From assembly GCF_026340675.1 (NCBI RefSeq), contig NZ_JAPEOX010000001.1, forward strand, positions 5,084,001 to 5,148,000: a stretch of DNA of 64,000 nt. Reading direction: 5' to 3'. Both the position numbers and the translations under genes were made by a program. The notes beneath the pieces were generated by a model. The model saw only the letters and a list, made by a program, of their open reading frames with translations. It was not told the DNA's origin and searched no databases. Source of the DNA: Streptomyces sp. NBC_01264. Lineage in GTDB: Bacteria > Actinomycetota > Actinomycetes > Streptomycetales > Streptomycetaceae. Each line of letters begins with the position of its first letter. Position 1 is the stretch's first letter. This document shows, in pieces, positions 35,408-44,108 of the stretch.

Positions 35408-35895
35408 TCATCCGGACCGGCCGGCTGACCCTGCTGCCCCTGGAGGCCGCGCACGCGCAGGAGATGGCCACCGTGCTCGGGGATCCGGAGCTGCACCGCT
35501 ATGTCGGCGGAGCCCCCCTCACCGAGCCGGAGCTGCGCACGCGCTACGCGCGACTCGCCGCCGGGTCGCCGGACCCCGCCGTCACCTGGTGGAACTGGGT
35601 GGTGCGGCTCGACGGCGCCGGCCGCCTGGTCGGCACCGTGCAGGCGACCGTGAGCGGCGGCGTCGCCGAGGTCGCCTGGGTGATCGGCACGCCCTGGCAG
35701 CGGCGCGGCATCGCCGCCGAGGCCGCAGCCGGGCCGGTCGGGTGGCTCCGTACCCAGGCGGCGGTGCACGCCGTCATCGCGCACGTGCACCCCGACCACA
35801 CCGCATCCGCGGCCGTCGCCCGCGCGAGCGGCCTCACCCCCACCGACCAGCGGCACGACGGCGAGGTCAGGTGGGAGCACCCGGAGCGCCAGTAG
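35404..35895 (+). CDS. GNAT-family N-acetyltransferase (RimJ/RimL type)
   Basis: A 163-residue acetyltransferase starting at GTG 35404 inside the DUF397 stop: [20 protein letters not shown], the acetyl-CoA site in [19 protein letters not shown] (about residues 89-107), and [22 protein letters not shown] near the end. The layout is that of the RimL-like branch, which modifies protein N termini or small amines. Coupling to DUF397 is unusual and suggests that the three genes act together. Confidence 0.85.
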   Translation: MIIRTGRLTLLPLEAAHAQEMATVLGDPELHRYVGGAPLTEPELRTRYARLAAGSPDPAVTWWNWVVRLDGAGRLVGTVQATVSGGVAEVAWVIGTPWQRRGIAAEAAAGPVGWLRTQAAVHAVIAHVHPDHTASAAVARASGLTPTDQRHDGEVRWEHPERQ

Positions 35896-35938
35896 GGTGT
35901 CGGGCCCCGGGGGGACTCGTCACGGCGGAGGAGCGGCC

Positions 35939-37147
35939 ATGCGGAGCGGTACGGGTTCGGTCGCGGTGGTCGGAGGTTCCATCGCGGGCTGTGCGTTCGC
36001 CACGGCCGCCGCGCGGGCCGGCGCGGCCGAGGTGGTGGTGCTGGAGCGCACGCGCGGGCGGCTCGCGGACCGGGGGGTCGGGCTGTGCGTCCACGACGAC
36101 CGGGCCGTCGAACTGCGCGCGAGCGGGGCGCTGCCCGAGGGGATTCCCGCGCACCGGCTGGAGCGCCGCCGGTGGGTGGTGCGCGACCCGCAGGCGGGGG
36201 CGGGCGGCCGGCTGATCTGGGAGCAGCCGTTCCCGTTCCACTCGTACCACTGGGGACAGCTCTGGCGCGGGCTGCGCGAAGCGGTCCCGGACGCGGTGGT
36301 CTACCGGCAGGGCGAGACGGTGACGGGCGTGGCCGGGGACGGGGAGGTGCGGCTCGCGGGCGGCGGGGCCGAGCGGTACGACCTGGTCGTCGGCGCGGAC
36401 GGCTACCGGTCCGTGGTGCGCGGGGCGGTCTGCCCCGAGTCCCGGCCGCACTACGCCGGGTACGTGTGCTGGCGCGGCAACCTCGACGCGGGGCGGCTGC
36501 CGGCGGACGCCGTGGACCCGCATCCGGCGGCGGTCACCACCGTCTGCTTCTCCGGCGGCACCTGCGTCATCTACCGCATCCCGGGGCCGGACGGGCCCCG
36601 GGTGAACTGGGTCCTCTACGCCCCGCCGCCGCGGAACGGGCAGTTGCGCTACGACGACCCGACGAGCTTCCCGCCCGGCGGGCTGACCCCGGAGCTCACG
36701 GAGCACCTCGGGGCGCTGCTGGAGCGGGAGTTCCCGCCGTACTGGGGCCGGGCGCTCGCGGCGACGGACCCGCGGGACACCTTCGTCCAGCCGATCTACG
36801 ACCTGGAGACCGCCCGCACCACGGCCGGCCGCCTGCTGCTGGCCGGGGACGCGGCCAGTGTCGTACGCCCGCACAACACGAGCGGCGCCGCCAAGGCCCT
36901 CCAGGACGCCACCGCCTTCGCCGACGGCTGGCGGCGGGCGGACTCCGTCGAGGAGCTGCTGCGCGGGTACGAGGAGGTGCGCGGCGGGGCCGGGCGGGAG
37001 CTGGTCGCCCTGGCGCGCAGGCTCGGGCGTGCCCAGGTCGAGCGGACCCCGGCCTGGGCGGACATGAGCCGCGACGAGGTGGCGGCGTGGTGGCAGGGGC
37101 AGCTGGCGGGGGTGCCCGGGATCGGCGGGCAGTCGATGACCCCGTAG
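35939..37147 (+). CDS. FAD-dependent monooxygenase (class A-like)
   Basis: A 402-residue flavoprotein. FAD loop VAVVGGSIAGCAFATAAARAG (about 7-27), DG motif VVGADGYRSVVRG (about 150) and GD motif LLAGDAASVVRPHNTSGAAKALQDA (about 300-324). It has the form of the small-molecule hydroxylases related to 2,6-dihydroxypyridine hydroxylase (His-Asn-Thr in the GD loop). ATG 35939 follows GGAGGAG. No pathway partners nearby, so the substrate is unknown. Confidence 0.85.
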   Translation: MRSGTGSVAVVGGSIAGCAFATAAARAGAAEVVVLERTRGRLADRGVGLCVHDDRAVELRASGALPEGIPAHRLERRRWVVRDPQAGAGGRLIWEQPFPFHSYHWGQLWRGLREAVPDAVVYRQGETVTGVAGDGEVRLAGGGAERYDLVVGADGYRSVVRGAVCPESRPHYAGYVCWRGNLDAGRLPADAVDPHPAAVTTVCFSGGTCVIYRIPGPDGPRVNWVLYAPPPRNGQLRYDDPTSFPPGGLTPELTEHLGALLEREFPPYWGRALAATDPRDTFVQPIYDLETARTTAGRLLLAGDAASVVRPHNTSGAAKALQDATAFADGWRRADSVEELLRGYEEVRGGAGRELVALARRLGRAQVERTPAWADMSRDEVAAWWQGQLAGVPGIGGQSMTP

Positions 37148-37450
37148 CCGGGACGGTGCCTCGTGGCGGCGGTGCCTCGTGGTGGCGGGCCCGCCTGACG
37201 GGGCATCGGCCGAGGGTGACGGTGTACACGCAGGTCACGGGCGTCCGTAGGCCGGTTGCGCGGCGTGTCGGCGCGGGGCGAACAGGGGCTCCGGTTGCGG
37301 GAGATGACGGGGTGTCCATGAGTGGACCGTGACACGTCCCATGTCACGGCCCGTGTCACGTGCCAGGTCACGTCCCGTCCCCGGCACACCCCTGACATCC
37401 CGGCATCGCTGTCCCCATCGGTGTCGGTGTCCCGCCGACAGGAGAGTCCG
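37148..37450. other. Intergenic region with two small repeat families
   Basis: This 303-bp gap holds a 16-bp near-direct repeat (GGTGCCTCGTGGCGGC then GGTGCCTCGTGGTGGC, 37155-37186) and the 12-bp tandem array described separately. The leader of the secreted repeat protein ends with AGGAGA before TTG 37451. I see no other gene or RNA. Confidence 0.6.
37331..37378. repeat. Four 12-bp tandem repeats (GTCACG-type)
   Basis: Four consecutive 12-mers, GACACGTCCCAT, GTCACGGCCCGT, GTCACGTGCCAG and GTCACGTCCCGT, lie upstream of the secreted repeat-protein gene. GTGACACG (37329) and CGTGTCAC (37352) also form an 8-bp inverted repeat. The spacing of just over one helix turn per unit suggests a cooperative protein binding array. 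Confidence 0.65.
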
Positions 37451-38284
37451 TTGCGCCGCCTCACCCGCTACACCGTCCCCGCCGCCCTCTGCGTGACCCT
37501 GCTGGCCGCGTCCCCCGGCCTCGCGCAGTCCGCCGTCACCCCCGCGAAGACCCCGGCGGCCTCGACCCGTCAGGCCATCCCCGGAACCGAGGCGCTGCTC
37601 GCCCAGGTGCAGTCGCTCGGCGGCGTCGGGGGGCTGCTGAAGCCGGTGACCGACCTCCTCGCGGCGGTACTGAAGTCCCCGGACGGCAAGATCCCGGAGG
37701 CGGACCTGGCCGCCTTCAAGGAGAAGATCGAGGCGGCGCTCGCGGAGCTGAAGAAGACCCTGCCCGCCGCCCCGGCCCTCCCGGTACCGGTGCCGCCGGT
37801 GGACGCGCCGAACCTCCCGGTGGACCCGCCGAAGCTGCCGGTCGAGGCCCCCAAGCTGCCGGTGGAGGCGCCGAAGCTCCCGGTGGAGGCCCCGGCACTC
37901 CCCGTAGAGGCCCCGAAGCTGCCCGTCGAGGCGCCGAAGCTCCCGGTCGAGGCCCCCAAGCTCCCCGTCGACGCGCCGAAGCTCCCCGTCGCGCTCCCCG
38001 TCGCCGCCCACAAGGCGAAGCCCGCCGTCGGCCCGCTGGACCTGGCCACCGGAGCCATCGACAAGCTCAAGGCCTCCGTCGACGGGCTCACCAAGGCCGC
38101 CGGTCCCTGCGGCTGCTCCACCGATGCCAAGGCCAAGGCCACCGACGTGGTGACCGACCTGGTCGCCGCCCTGGTCGCCCTGCTCACCGGCCTCGGTCTG
38201 CCGGGCCTCCCGCCGCTCCCGGTCCCGGCCCCGCCGCTCCCGGTCCCGGCCCCGCCGCTCCCGGTCCCGCTCCCCGTCCAGTAG
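37451..38284 (+). CDS. Secreted proline-rich heptad-repeat protein
   Basis: A 277-residue exported protein. The TTG start at 37451 (AGGAGA upstream) gives a standard signal peptide: LRRLTRY, hydrophobic AALCVTLLAAS, then cleavage near GLAQSA. Residues about 118-180 are nine heptads of the form KLPVEAP/KLPVDAP, encoded by a 21-bp repeat (37807-37995). A region with a CGC dipeptide pair (GPCGCSTD) follows, and the tail is PLPVPAP repeats. Such extended rods usually span or decorate the cell wall. No enzymatic domain seen. Upstream in-frame codons back to 37322 run through the 12-bp repeats and lack a binding site. Confidence 0.7.
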   Translation: MRRLTRYTVPAALCVTLLAASPGLAQSAVTPAKTPAASTRQAIPGTEALLAQVQSLGGVGGLLKPVTDLLAAVLKSPDGKIPEADLAAFKEKIEAALAELKKTLPAAPALPVPVPPVDAPNLPVDPPKLPVEAPKLPVEAPKLPVEAPALPVEAPKLPVEAPKLPVEAPKLPVDAPKLPVALPVAAHKAKPAVGPLDLATGAIDKLKASVDGLTKAAGPCGCSTDAKAKATDVVTDLVAALVALLTGLGLPGLPPLPVPAPPLPVPAPPLPVPLPVQ

Positions 38285-38297
38285 CGACCGCACCCCC

Positions 38298-38326
38298 GGC
38301 GCTGCCCGCCCAGAACCGGCAGCGCC
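38298..38326 (+). terminator. Terminator hairpin
   Basis: A 9-bp stem GGCGCTGCC / GGCAGCGCC with an 11-base loop, 14 bp after the repeat-protein stop. Confidence 0.6.
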
Positions 38327-38410
38327 CGGCCGGGGCCCTCGTGGGCGGGCACGGCACGCGCTCCTGCGTTGACGGAGCCGATACCCGGTGTCCCGTACGG
38401 TCGGTCCGTG

Positions 38411-39241
38411 ATGATCAAAACGGACAGCCCTCGCACCCTCGGCGTCCCTGATTCCGAGGCGCGGTTGCGCTTCGGTATGGAACGGCACGAGGTCGGTGGT
38501 GGGCCGCGGCGCCACGTGCTGACGGTGGACGAAGAGCCTGCTTTCGAGCTCAACTTCCCCTGCGGGACGTGCGCGTTCCTGTTCCGCCGGTTGCAGGGCG
38601 CGACGGAGAGGTTGTCCCTGGAGACCATGCAGGAACGGCTGACCGGAGCCCTGGACGATCTGGACGACGGCGGCGTGATCGAGGCGTTCGGTGCGTTGCT
38701 GCCGCAGGGCGAGTACCTTCCGCTGCTCCTGGAGGTGGAACCCCGGCTGGTCCTCCCCGGCAAGGAGGGGGACTACTTCAGCGACGAACAGGTCGCGGGG
38801 TGGGGGGTCGATCAGTTCTGGGGCCTCCCGCAGTACCCGCACACTCCGTACTACCGGACCTTCGAGACCGCCGTCGACGCGGACGCCCACCTCTACGAGT
38901 TCGTCGTGCCCATGGTTCCCCCGACGTGGAACAAGGAGCAGCGCGTCGAGGAGTACGTCGCGCTCATGGAGGGGGGAACGGTTCCCACGGCGGTGGCGAT
39001 CTCCACGCTGGACCTGTGTCAGTCCGCCCTCGGCCTGGCGGACGACCCTTGCGAGCACTGGTGCCTGACTCATTTCCTCCTCGACGGCCACCACAAACTG
39101 GAGGCCGCGGCCACAGCCGGCAGGCCCGTGCGGCTCCTCTCGCTCCTGGCCCTGGGCGAGGGCATGTCCGGAGCCGAAGACTGGGCCCGCCTCCCCGCCC
39201 TGCGCGGCCGGCCGCGCTCGGCCCGAGTGACCGGTACCTGA
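38411..39241 (+). CDS. Hypothetical protein
   Basis: A 276-residue soluble protein that I do not recognise. It has an N-terminal beta-rich part with FELNFPCGTCAFLFRRL (CxxC), a middle with WGVDQFWGLPQYPHTPYYRTF, and a C-terminal DGHHKLEAAATAGRPVRLLSLLALGEG that recalls ParB-like or sulfiredoxin-like DGHHR segments. ATG 38411 is the best start, although no strong binding site is visible; a GTG 3 bases earlier and another at 38369 are alternatives. Stands alone between two terminator-bounded genes. Confidence 0.6.
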   Translation: MIKTDSPRTLGVPDSEARLRFGMERHEVGGGPRRHVLTVDEEPAFELNFPCGTCAFLFRRLQGATERLSLETMQERLTGALDDLDDGGVIEAFGALLPQGEYLPLLLEVEPRLVLPGKEGDYFSDEQVAGWGVDQFWGLPQYPHTPYYRTFETAVDADAHLYEFVVPMVPPTWNKEQRVEEYVALMEGGTVPTAVAISTLDLCQSALGLADDPCEHWCLTHFLLDGHHKLEAAATAGRPVRLLSLLALGEGMSGAEDWARLPALRGRPRSARVTGT

Positions 39242-39427
39242 ACCTGCGCCGAAGATCACGCGTGCGGGACGACAACGGCGTACGCCCGGGCCCTCCCCGG
39301 AACCCTTGGGCCGGGCGGCAAGCGCCCCCGCGTGCCGCCGCGCGACCGTACGGACCCCCTTGACGCGCCCTCCGTGCAGGTGGACGCTCCCGGGGCTCGG
39401 ATCCGTAGGTGCGTTGGGGGGGCCGGA

Positions 39428-41428
39428 ATGCCGGAGCAGTCGGAGGGGCGTGTCCAGACGGCGGGGGAGCTGCGGGCGGTGCTCGCGGGGCGCGGGGCGC
39501 GGTGGTCCGTGAGCGAGCACCTCGCCGACGGGGATCCCGTCCCGAGGGCCTCCCTGGGCCTGGGCGCGGCCACGGCGGCGGCTGCGGAACTCACCCCCGC
39601 CGGGGCGGCGTCGCCGGTGGATCTGCGCAGCCTCGTAGGCCATGCCAGCGGCAATCCGCACCTCAACCGGCGCAGGGCGGCGCACGGGCTGCTGCCAGGC
39701 AGCGGCACCGGTACCGGAGCAGGCACCGGGACCGACACCCCCCGTGCGGCCCCGCCAACCGGGGCCCCCGCCCGGCCGTCCGCCGTGGACTGGCGCAGCC
39801 GGTGGGGACGGCCCTGGCTCACCAAGGTGAAGGACCAGAACCCGTGCAGCGCCTGCTGGGCGTTCGGGGCGGCCGGCCTGGTGGAGTCGATGGCCCGCAT
39901 CGAGCACCACGTGTGGGCCGAGCGGTCCGAGGGAGACGTGCACGACGGGACGAAGGCCACCTGCGGACAGACGGGCAGCCCCGAGGCCGCCCTCGACTGG
40001 ATACGGACCAACGGCGGCCTCGCGGACCCGGGCTGCTGGCCGTACTCCCCACCGCCGCCCGGTACCCCCGTCGACCGCCGGGAGGCCTGGCGGGCGGAGT
40101 ACACGCCGAGCTGGGACCGTTCCGGCCGGACCGTCCGCATCACCGGGGGCCACGTCCTGCTCGGCGACGTGGAGCAGCAGAAGGTCTGGCTGGACACGGT
40201 GGGCCCGCTGACCGCCTGCTTCGACGTGTACGAGGACTTCTTCGGCCTGGGCTCCGGCGTCTACCACAGCACCAGCGACCGCCTGGCGGGCGGCCATTGC
40301 GTCCTGATCACCGGCTACGACGACGCGGCCGGCTGCTGGCTGTTCAAGAACTCCTGGGGCACCGGCTACCACGTGGGCGGCTACGGCCGGATCGCGTACG
40401 GCGAGGCGCGGATCGACGACTGGGCGAAGTGCGGGCTCCAGGGCACCAACATCGACCCCTGGAGCAAGCGCCGCCTGCACACCGGCAACGTCTACGAGAG
40501 CGGCAACGGCCGCGCCCACCGCAACTTCGAGATGGCGGCGCTCAGCGGCGGGGGCGGCGGGGGCGGCGAGGGCGAGGGCGGGGGCGGCGGGGGCTCCCTG
40601 AGCCACTGGTGGCGCGAGGGCGACGCCCCCTACGCGTGGACCCGCGCCCAGACCTTCGCCACCGACGCCTCGGGCCAGCCCGCCTTCACGGGGACCACGT
40701 ACAACCGGAACATGGAGTCGCTGCACGTCACCACCGGCGGCCGGCTGCGCCACTGGTACTACGAGCACTTCGGCGGGGCCTGGCGCGACGGCGGCGCCTT
40801 CGGCCCCGGCGACGCGGCGGTCGGGTCGACCCCGGCCTTCATCCAGAGCGACTACGGGGCGCCCGGCAACTTCGAGGTGGTCGTCCGCACCGCCGACGGC
40901 CGCCTCAACCACTGGTGGCGGATCAACGGCGCCCCCTGGACCTGGAACGACGGCGGCCGCTTCGCCTCCGGCATCGCCCACTTCGGCCCGGCCCTGGTCC
41001 AGACCCGCGCCCGCCACCTCGACCTGGTCGCCACCCGCGCCGACGGCCGGATGCAGCTGTGGTGGCGCGACGACCCGAACGGGTTCGTGTGGCGCCCCGG
41101 CGAGGTCTTCGGCTCCGGCATCACCTCCGCGCCCTGCCTCATCGAGGGGCAGAACGGGGCGGCCGACGAGGACACCGCCGGGAACTACGAGCTGTGCGTG
41201 ACGGCCGAGGGCGGCCGCGTCGAGCACTGGTGGCGCGGCAACGCGGGCGGCGCCGCCTGGCAGCGCTCCGCTGTCTTCGGGCACGACGTGCTGGCGGTCA
41301 CCGGGATGCTCCAGGGCAGCTTCGGGTTCAACCTGGAGGTGATCGTCCTGCGCACGGACCGCCGGCTCCAGCACTACTGGCGCGACGGCGCGGGCTGGCA
41401 GGAGGGGCCGGTGATCGGCCCGGCCTAG
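39428..41428 (+). CDS. Papain-family (C1A) cysteine peptidase with six-repeat lectin-like propeller
   Basis: A 666-residue fusion. Residues about 118-360 form a papain-like peptidase with Gln137, catalytic Cys143 in NPCSACWAFG, His290 in LAGGHCVLITGY and Asn308 in LFKNSWGTGY. A Gly-rich linker (about 374-392) leads to six repeats each marked by a W-W/Y-R core (SHWWREG, RHWYYEH, NHWWRIN, QLWWRDD, EHWWRGN, QHYWRDG), about 50 residues apart, consistent with a six-bladed sugar-binding propeller. No signal peptide at ATG 39428; an N-terminal propeptide-like region is present. C1A peptidases are rare in streptomycetes. The next gene looks like a chagasin-type inhibitor. Confidence 0.85.
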   Translation: MPEQSEGRVQTAGELRAVLAGRGARWSVSEHLADGDPVPRASLGLGAATAAAAELTPAGAASPVDLRSLVGHASGNPHLNRRRAAHGLLPGSGTGTGAGTGTDTPRAAPPTGAPARPSAVDWRSRWGRPWLTKVKDQNPCSACWAFGAAGLVESMARIEHHVWAERSEGDVHDGTKATCGQTGSPEAALDWIRTNGGLADPGCWPYSPPPPGTPVDRREAWRAEYTPSWDRSGRTVRITGGHVLLGDVEQQKVWLDTVGPLTACFDVYEDFFGLGSGVYHSTSDRLAGGHCVLITGYDDAAGCWLFKNSWGTGYHVGGYGRIAYGEARIDDWAKCGLQGTNIDPWSKRRLHTGNVYESGNGRAHRNFEMAALSGGGGGGGEGEGGGGGGSLSHWWREGDAPYAWTRAQTFATDASGQPAFTGTTYNRNMESLHVTTGGRLRHWYYEHFGGAWRDGGAFGPGDAAVGSTPAFIQSDYGAPGNFEVVVRTADGRLNHWWRINGAPWTWNDGGRFASGIAHFGPALVQTRARHLDLVATRADGRMQLWWRDDPNGFVWRPGEVFGSGITSAPCLIEGQNGAADEDTAGNYELCVTAEGGRVEHWWRGNAGGAAWQRSAVFGHDVLAVTGMLQGSFGFNLEVIVLRTDRRLQHYWRDGAGWQEGPVIGPA

Positions 41429-41460
41429 GCCGTGGCCGCCACAGGAGAGGAGCGGTCCGC

Positions 41461-41772
41461 GTGGAGGTCCGCGAGGTGGTGCTCGCGCCCGGTGAGCCGT
41501 ACGAGCTGCGGCTCACCGTGCGCGGTGCGCGCGGCTACGTCTGGACCTGGCGGGTGACGGGCGACGCGGACGCCGTCGCGGTGGCGCAGGCCCCGCCGGC
41601 CGCCGCACCGCAGCCGACGGAGCCGCCGCTGCCCGGGGCGACGGTGGAACGGCTGTACCTCGTACGGGGGCGGGTGGCGGGCCGGGCCAGGATCCGCTTC
41701 GCGCAGGTCCGTCCGCCGTATCCGGACGAGGCCCCGTACGACGAGTTCGTGCTGGACGTCACGGTGCGGTGA
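41461..41772 (+). CDS. Chagasin-like (I42-type) protease inhibitor domain protein
   Basis: A 103-residue beta-rich protein starting at GTG 41461 (GGAGAGGAG upstream), 32 bp after the papain-like gene. Its pattern LRLTVRGARGYVWTW, then LYLVRGRVAGRARIRFAQVRPPYP, then EFVLDVTV matches the three inhibitory loops of chagasins (NPTTG-like, G-rich, and RPW-like). Loop residues are diverged, so inhibition is inferred mainly from the position beside a C1A peptidase. It probably binds and silences the peptidase in the cytoplasm. No signal peptide. Confidence 0.6.
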   Translation: MEVREVVLAPGEPYELRLTVRGARGYVWTWRVTGDADAVAVAQAPPAAAPQPTEPPLPGATVERLYLVRGRVAGRARIRFAQVRPPYPDEAPYDEFVLDVTVR

Positions 41773-41828
41773 GGTCCACATACTGGACAACCCTCAACTT
41801 GCACCTCTGTTGTATCTATGCTGTGCGC

Positions 41829-42488
41829 ATGCCACCCGCCAGTACCCCCGCCACCACCGTGACCGCTGCCGAACGCGTCTACCAACACGTCAAGCAGGCC
41901 GTGCTCGACCGCCGCTACGAGGGCGGGGTGCTGCTGACCGAGGGCGAGCTCGCGGTGGCCGTCGGGGTCTCGCGCACACCGGTCCGCGAGGCGCTGCTGC
42001 GGCTGGAGACCGAGGGGCTGCTGAAGCTGTACCCGAAGAAGGGCGCCCTCGTCCTCGCAGTCTCCGCCCAGGAGATCGCCGACGTGATCGAAACCCGGCT
42101 GCTGGTCGAGGAGTTCACCGTCCGTCAAGCCGTGCCCGCCCCGGCCGGACTGCTGGAACGGCTCGCGGAACTGGTCGAGGAGCAGCGCCGGCTCGGCGAC
42201 GCGGGCGAGCTCGCGGCGATGATGGCCGCCGACCGGGCCTTCCACGCGGAGATCGTGCGCAGCGCCGGCAACCAGATCCTCTGCCGCCTCTACGACCAAC
42301 TGCGCGACCGCCAGCTCCGCATGGGCGTGGCCCTGCTGCACGCACACCCCGAGCGGGTGGAGCGGACGCTGGCTGAGCACCGGGAGATCCTCGACGCCCT
42401 GCGCGCGGGCGACGCCGACACGGCCGCCGCGGCGGTACGGGCCCACGTGAGCCGGGTCGGGGAACTGGTGCGGGGGTCCGCCCGATGA
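41829..42488 (+). CDS. GntR-family regulator, FadR/FCD subgroup
   Basis: A 219-residue repressor. N-terminal winged helix (AERVYQHVKQAVLDRRYEGGVLLTEGELAVAVGVSRTPVREALLRLETEGLLKLYPKKGALV), then the helical FCD domain with metal-binding residues in MMAADRAFHAEIV and HREILDALRAGD. FCD members sense organic acids. Its stop overlaps the start of the MFS gene (ATGA), so it likely controls this transporter. ATG 41829 is set by length and pattern; the frame extends upstream to 41769. Confidence 0.9.
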   Translation: MPPASTPATTVTAAERVYQHVKQAVLDRRYEGGVLLTEGELAVAVGVSRTPVREALLRLETEGLLKLYPKKGALVLAVSAQEIADVIETRLLVEEFTVRQAVPAPAGLLERLAELVEEQRRLGDAGELAAMMAADRAFHAEIVRSAGNQILCRLYDQLRDRQLRMGVALLHAHPERVERTLAEHREILDALRAGDADTAAAAVRAHVSRVGELVRGSAR

Positions 42489-43969
42489 GCTCCGCGTCCG
42501 CCGCGTCCGCCGCGTCCGCCGCGTCCGCCGCCGCCCCCGCCGCGTCCCCCGCCGTCTTCAAGGACCCGCCGGGCGGCCGCAGGGCGGTGCTCGTCTGGTC
42601 CATCGGCGTCGCCGTCTACTTCGTGGCGGTCATCTTCCGCACCAGCCTCGGTGTCGCCGGGCTGGAGGCCGCCGACCGCTTCCACGTGAACGCCTCGGCG
42701 CTGTCCACGTTCTCCCTGCTCCAGCTCCTGGTCTACGCGGGCATGCAGATACCCGTCGGCCTGATGGTGGACAGGCTCGGCACCAAGAAGGTGCTCACCC
42801 TCGGCGCCGTGCTCTTCACCGCCGGCCAGATCGGCTTCGCGCTCTCCCCCTCCTACGGGATGGCCCTGGCGGCCCGCGCCCTGCTGGGCTGCGGGGACGC
42901 CATGACCTTCATCTCCGTACTGAGGCTCGGCACCCGCTGGTTCCCGGCCCGCCGGGGCCCGCTGATGGCGCAGCTGGCGGGGCTGGTCGGGATGGCCGGC
43001 AACCTGATCTCCACGCTGGTACTGGCCCCCGTGCTGCACGGCGTCGGCTGGGTGCCCGCGTTCGCGGGCAGCGCGGTGGCGGGGCTGATCGTCCTGGTCC
43101 CGCTGGTGCTGTTCCTGCGCGACCACCCGGAGGGACACGAGCCCGCGCCGCGCGCGGCCACCGGCGCGGGCGGCTTCGTACGGCGCCAGATCGCCGACTC
43201 CTGGAAGGAGCCCGGCACCAAGCTCGGGCTGTGGGTGCACTTCACGACGCAGTTCCCGGCGATGGTGTTCCTGCTGCTGTGGGGCATGCCCTTCCTCGTC
43301 GAGGCCCAGGGGCTCTCGCGCACCACCGCGGGCGGACTGCTGACGCTGGTGGTCGCCTCGAACATGGCGCTCGGGCTGGTCTACGGCCAGGTCGTCGGCC
43401 GCCGGCAGTCCTCCCGGATCCCGCTGGCCCTGGGCACGGTCGCCCTGACCGCCCTCCTCTGGGGCTCGGTCCTGGCGTACCCCGGGGACCACGCGCCGAT
43501 GTGGCTGCTGATCGCGCTCTGCCTGGTGCTGGGCACGTGCGGACCGGCGTCGATGATCGGCTTCGACTTCGCCCGCCCCGCCAACCCGGCGGATCGTCAG
43601 GGCACCGCCTCCGGAATCACCAACATGGGTGGTTTCCTCGCCTCCATGACGACCCTGCTGGTGGTGGGCCTGCTGCTCGACGCCACCGGGGACAACTACC
43701 GCATCGCGTTCTCCTCGGTCTTCGTCCTGGAACTCCTGGGCATCGCCCAGATCCTGCGCCTGCGCGGTCGCGCCCTGGCCCGCGAACGCGAGCGGGCGGC
43801 TGTGCTCGTCCCGGTCGCCCCGGTCGCCCCGGTCGCCCCGGTCGTCCTCGCCGCGGCGTCGGCTTCGGCGCCGCTTCCGCCGGCCCCGGTACCGGCGGCC
43901 ACCGCCGTGGTCGCCTCCGGGGCCGGCACCCCCGTCGGCACCCCTGCCGACCCAGGGCCCGCCCGGTGA
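42485..43969 (+). CDS. MFS transporter
   Basis: A 494-residue 12-helix major facilitator with motif A MVDRLGTKKVL after TM2 and LRLGTRWFPARRGPLMAQLAGLVGMAGNL around TM4-5. The flanking tails are unusual: an N-terminal Ser/Ala repeat (SAASAASAASAA) from a GCGTCCGCC tandem, and a C-terminal VAPVAPVAPV stretch. The fold family resembles organic-acid or sugar-phosphate type carriers. Coupled to the FCD regulator, so an organic acid is the likely cargo. Confidence 0.85.
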   Translation: MSSASAASAASAASAAAPAASPAVFKDPPGGRRAVLVWSIGVAVYFVAVIFRTSLGVAGLEAADRFHVNASALSTFSLLQLLVYAGMQIPVGLMVDRLGTKKVLTLGAVLFTAGQIGFALSPSYGMALAARALLGCGDAMTFISVLRLGTRWFPARRGPLMAQLAGLVGMAGNLISTLVLAPVLHGVGWVPAFAGSAVAGLIVLVPLVLFLRDHPEGHEPAPRAATGAGGFVRRQIADSWKEPGTKLGLWVHFTTQFPAMVFLLLWGMPFLVEAQGLSRTTAGGLLTLVVASNMALGLVYGQVVGRRQSSRIPLALGTVALTALLWGSVLAYPGDHAPMWLLIALCLVLGTCGPASMIGFDFARPANPADRQGTASGITNMGGFLASMTTLLVVGLLLDATGDNYRIAFSSVFVLELLGIAQILRLRGRALARERERAAVLVPVAPVAPVAPVVLAAASASAPLPPAPVPAATAVVASGAGTPVGTPADPGPAR

Positions 43970-44108
43970 GGTCCGGTGGCGGCCCGGCATCCGCGTAGGC
44001 CCCGTACCGCGCGCGGGGGACGGGCCCGGGCGGGACAGACCCCCGTCCTTTCCCGCCCGTCCGTCCGTCCGCTCCGCGGAGTCGGGTTCCGGCCAACGCC
44101 TGCCGAGC

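Noticed and set aside
37807..37995. CRISPR-like repeat array
   Set aside because: The 21-bp units are contiguous, in frame and encode Pro-rich heptads; there are no spacers or cas genes.
37235..41374. A very long open frame on the minus strand opposite the repeat protein, hypothetical and papain-like genes
   Set aside because: High third-position G+C produces such antisense frames; its translation is low-complexity Gly/Arg/Val-rich without domains, while the plus-strand genes have clear motifs and ribosome binding sites.
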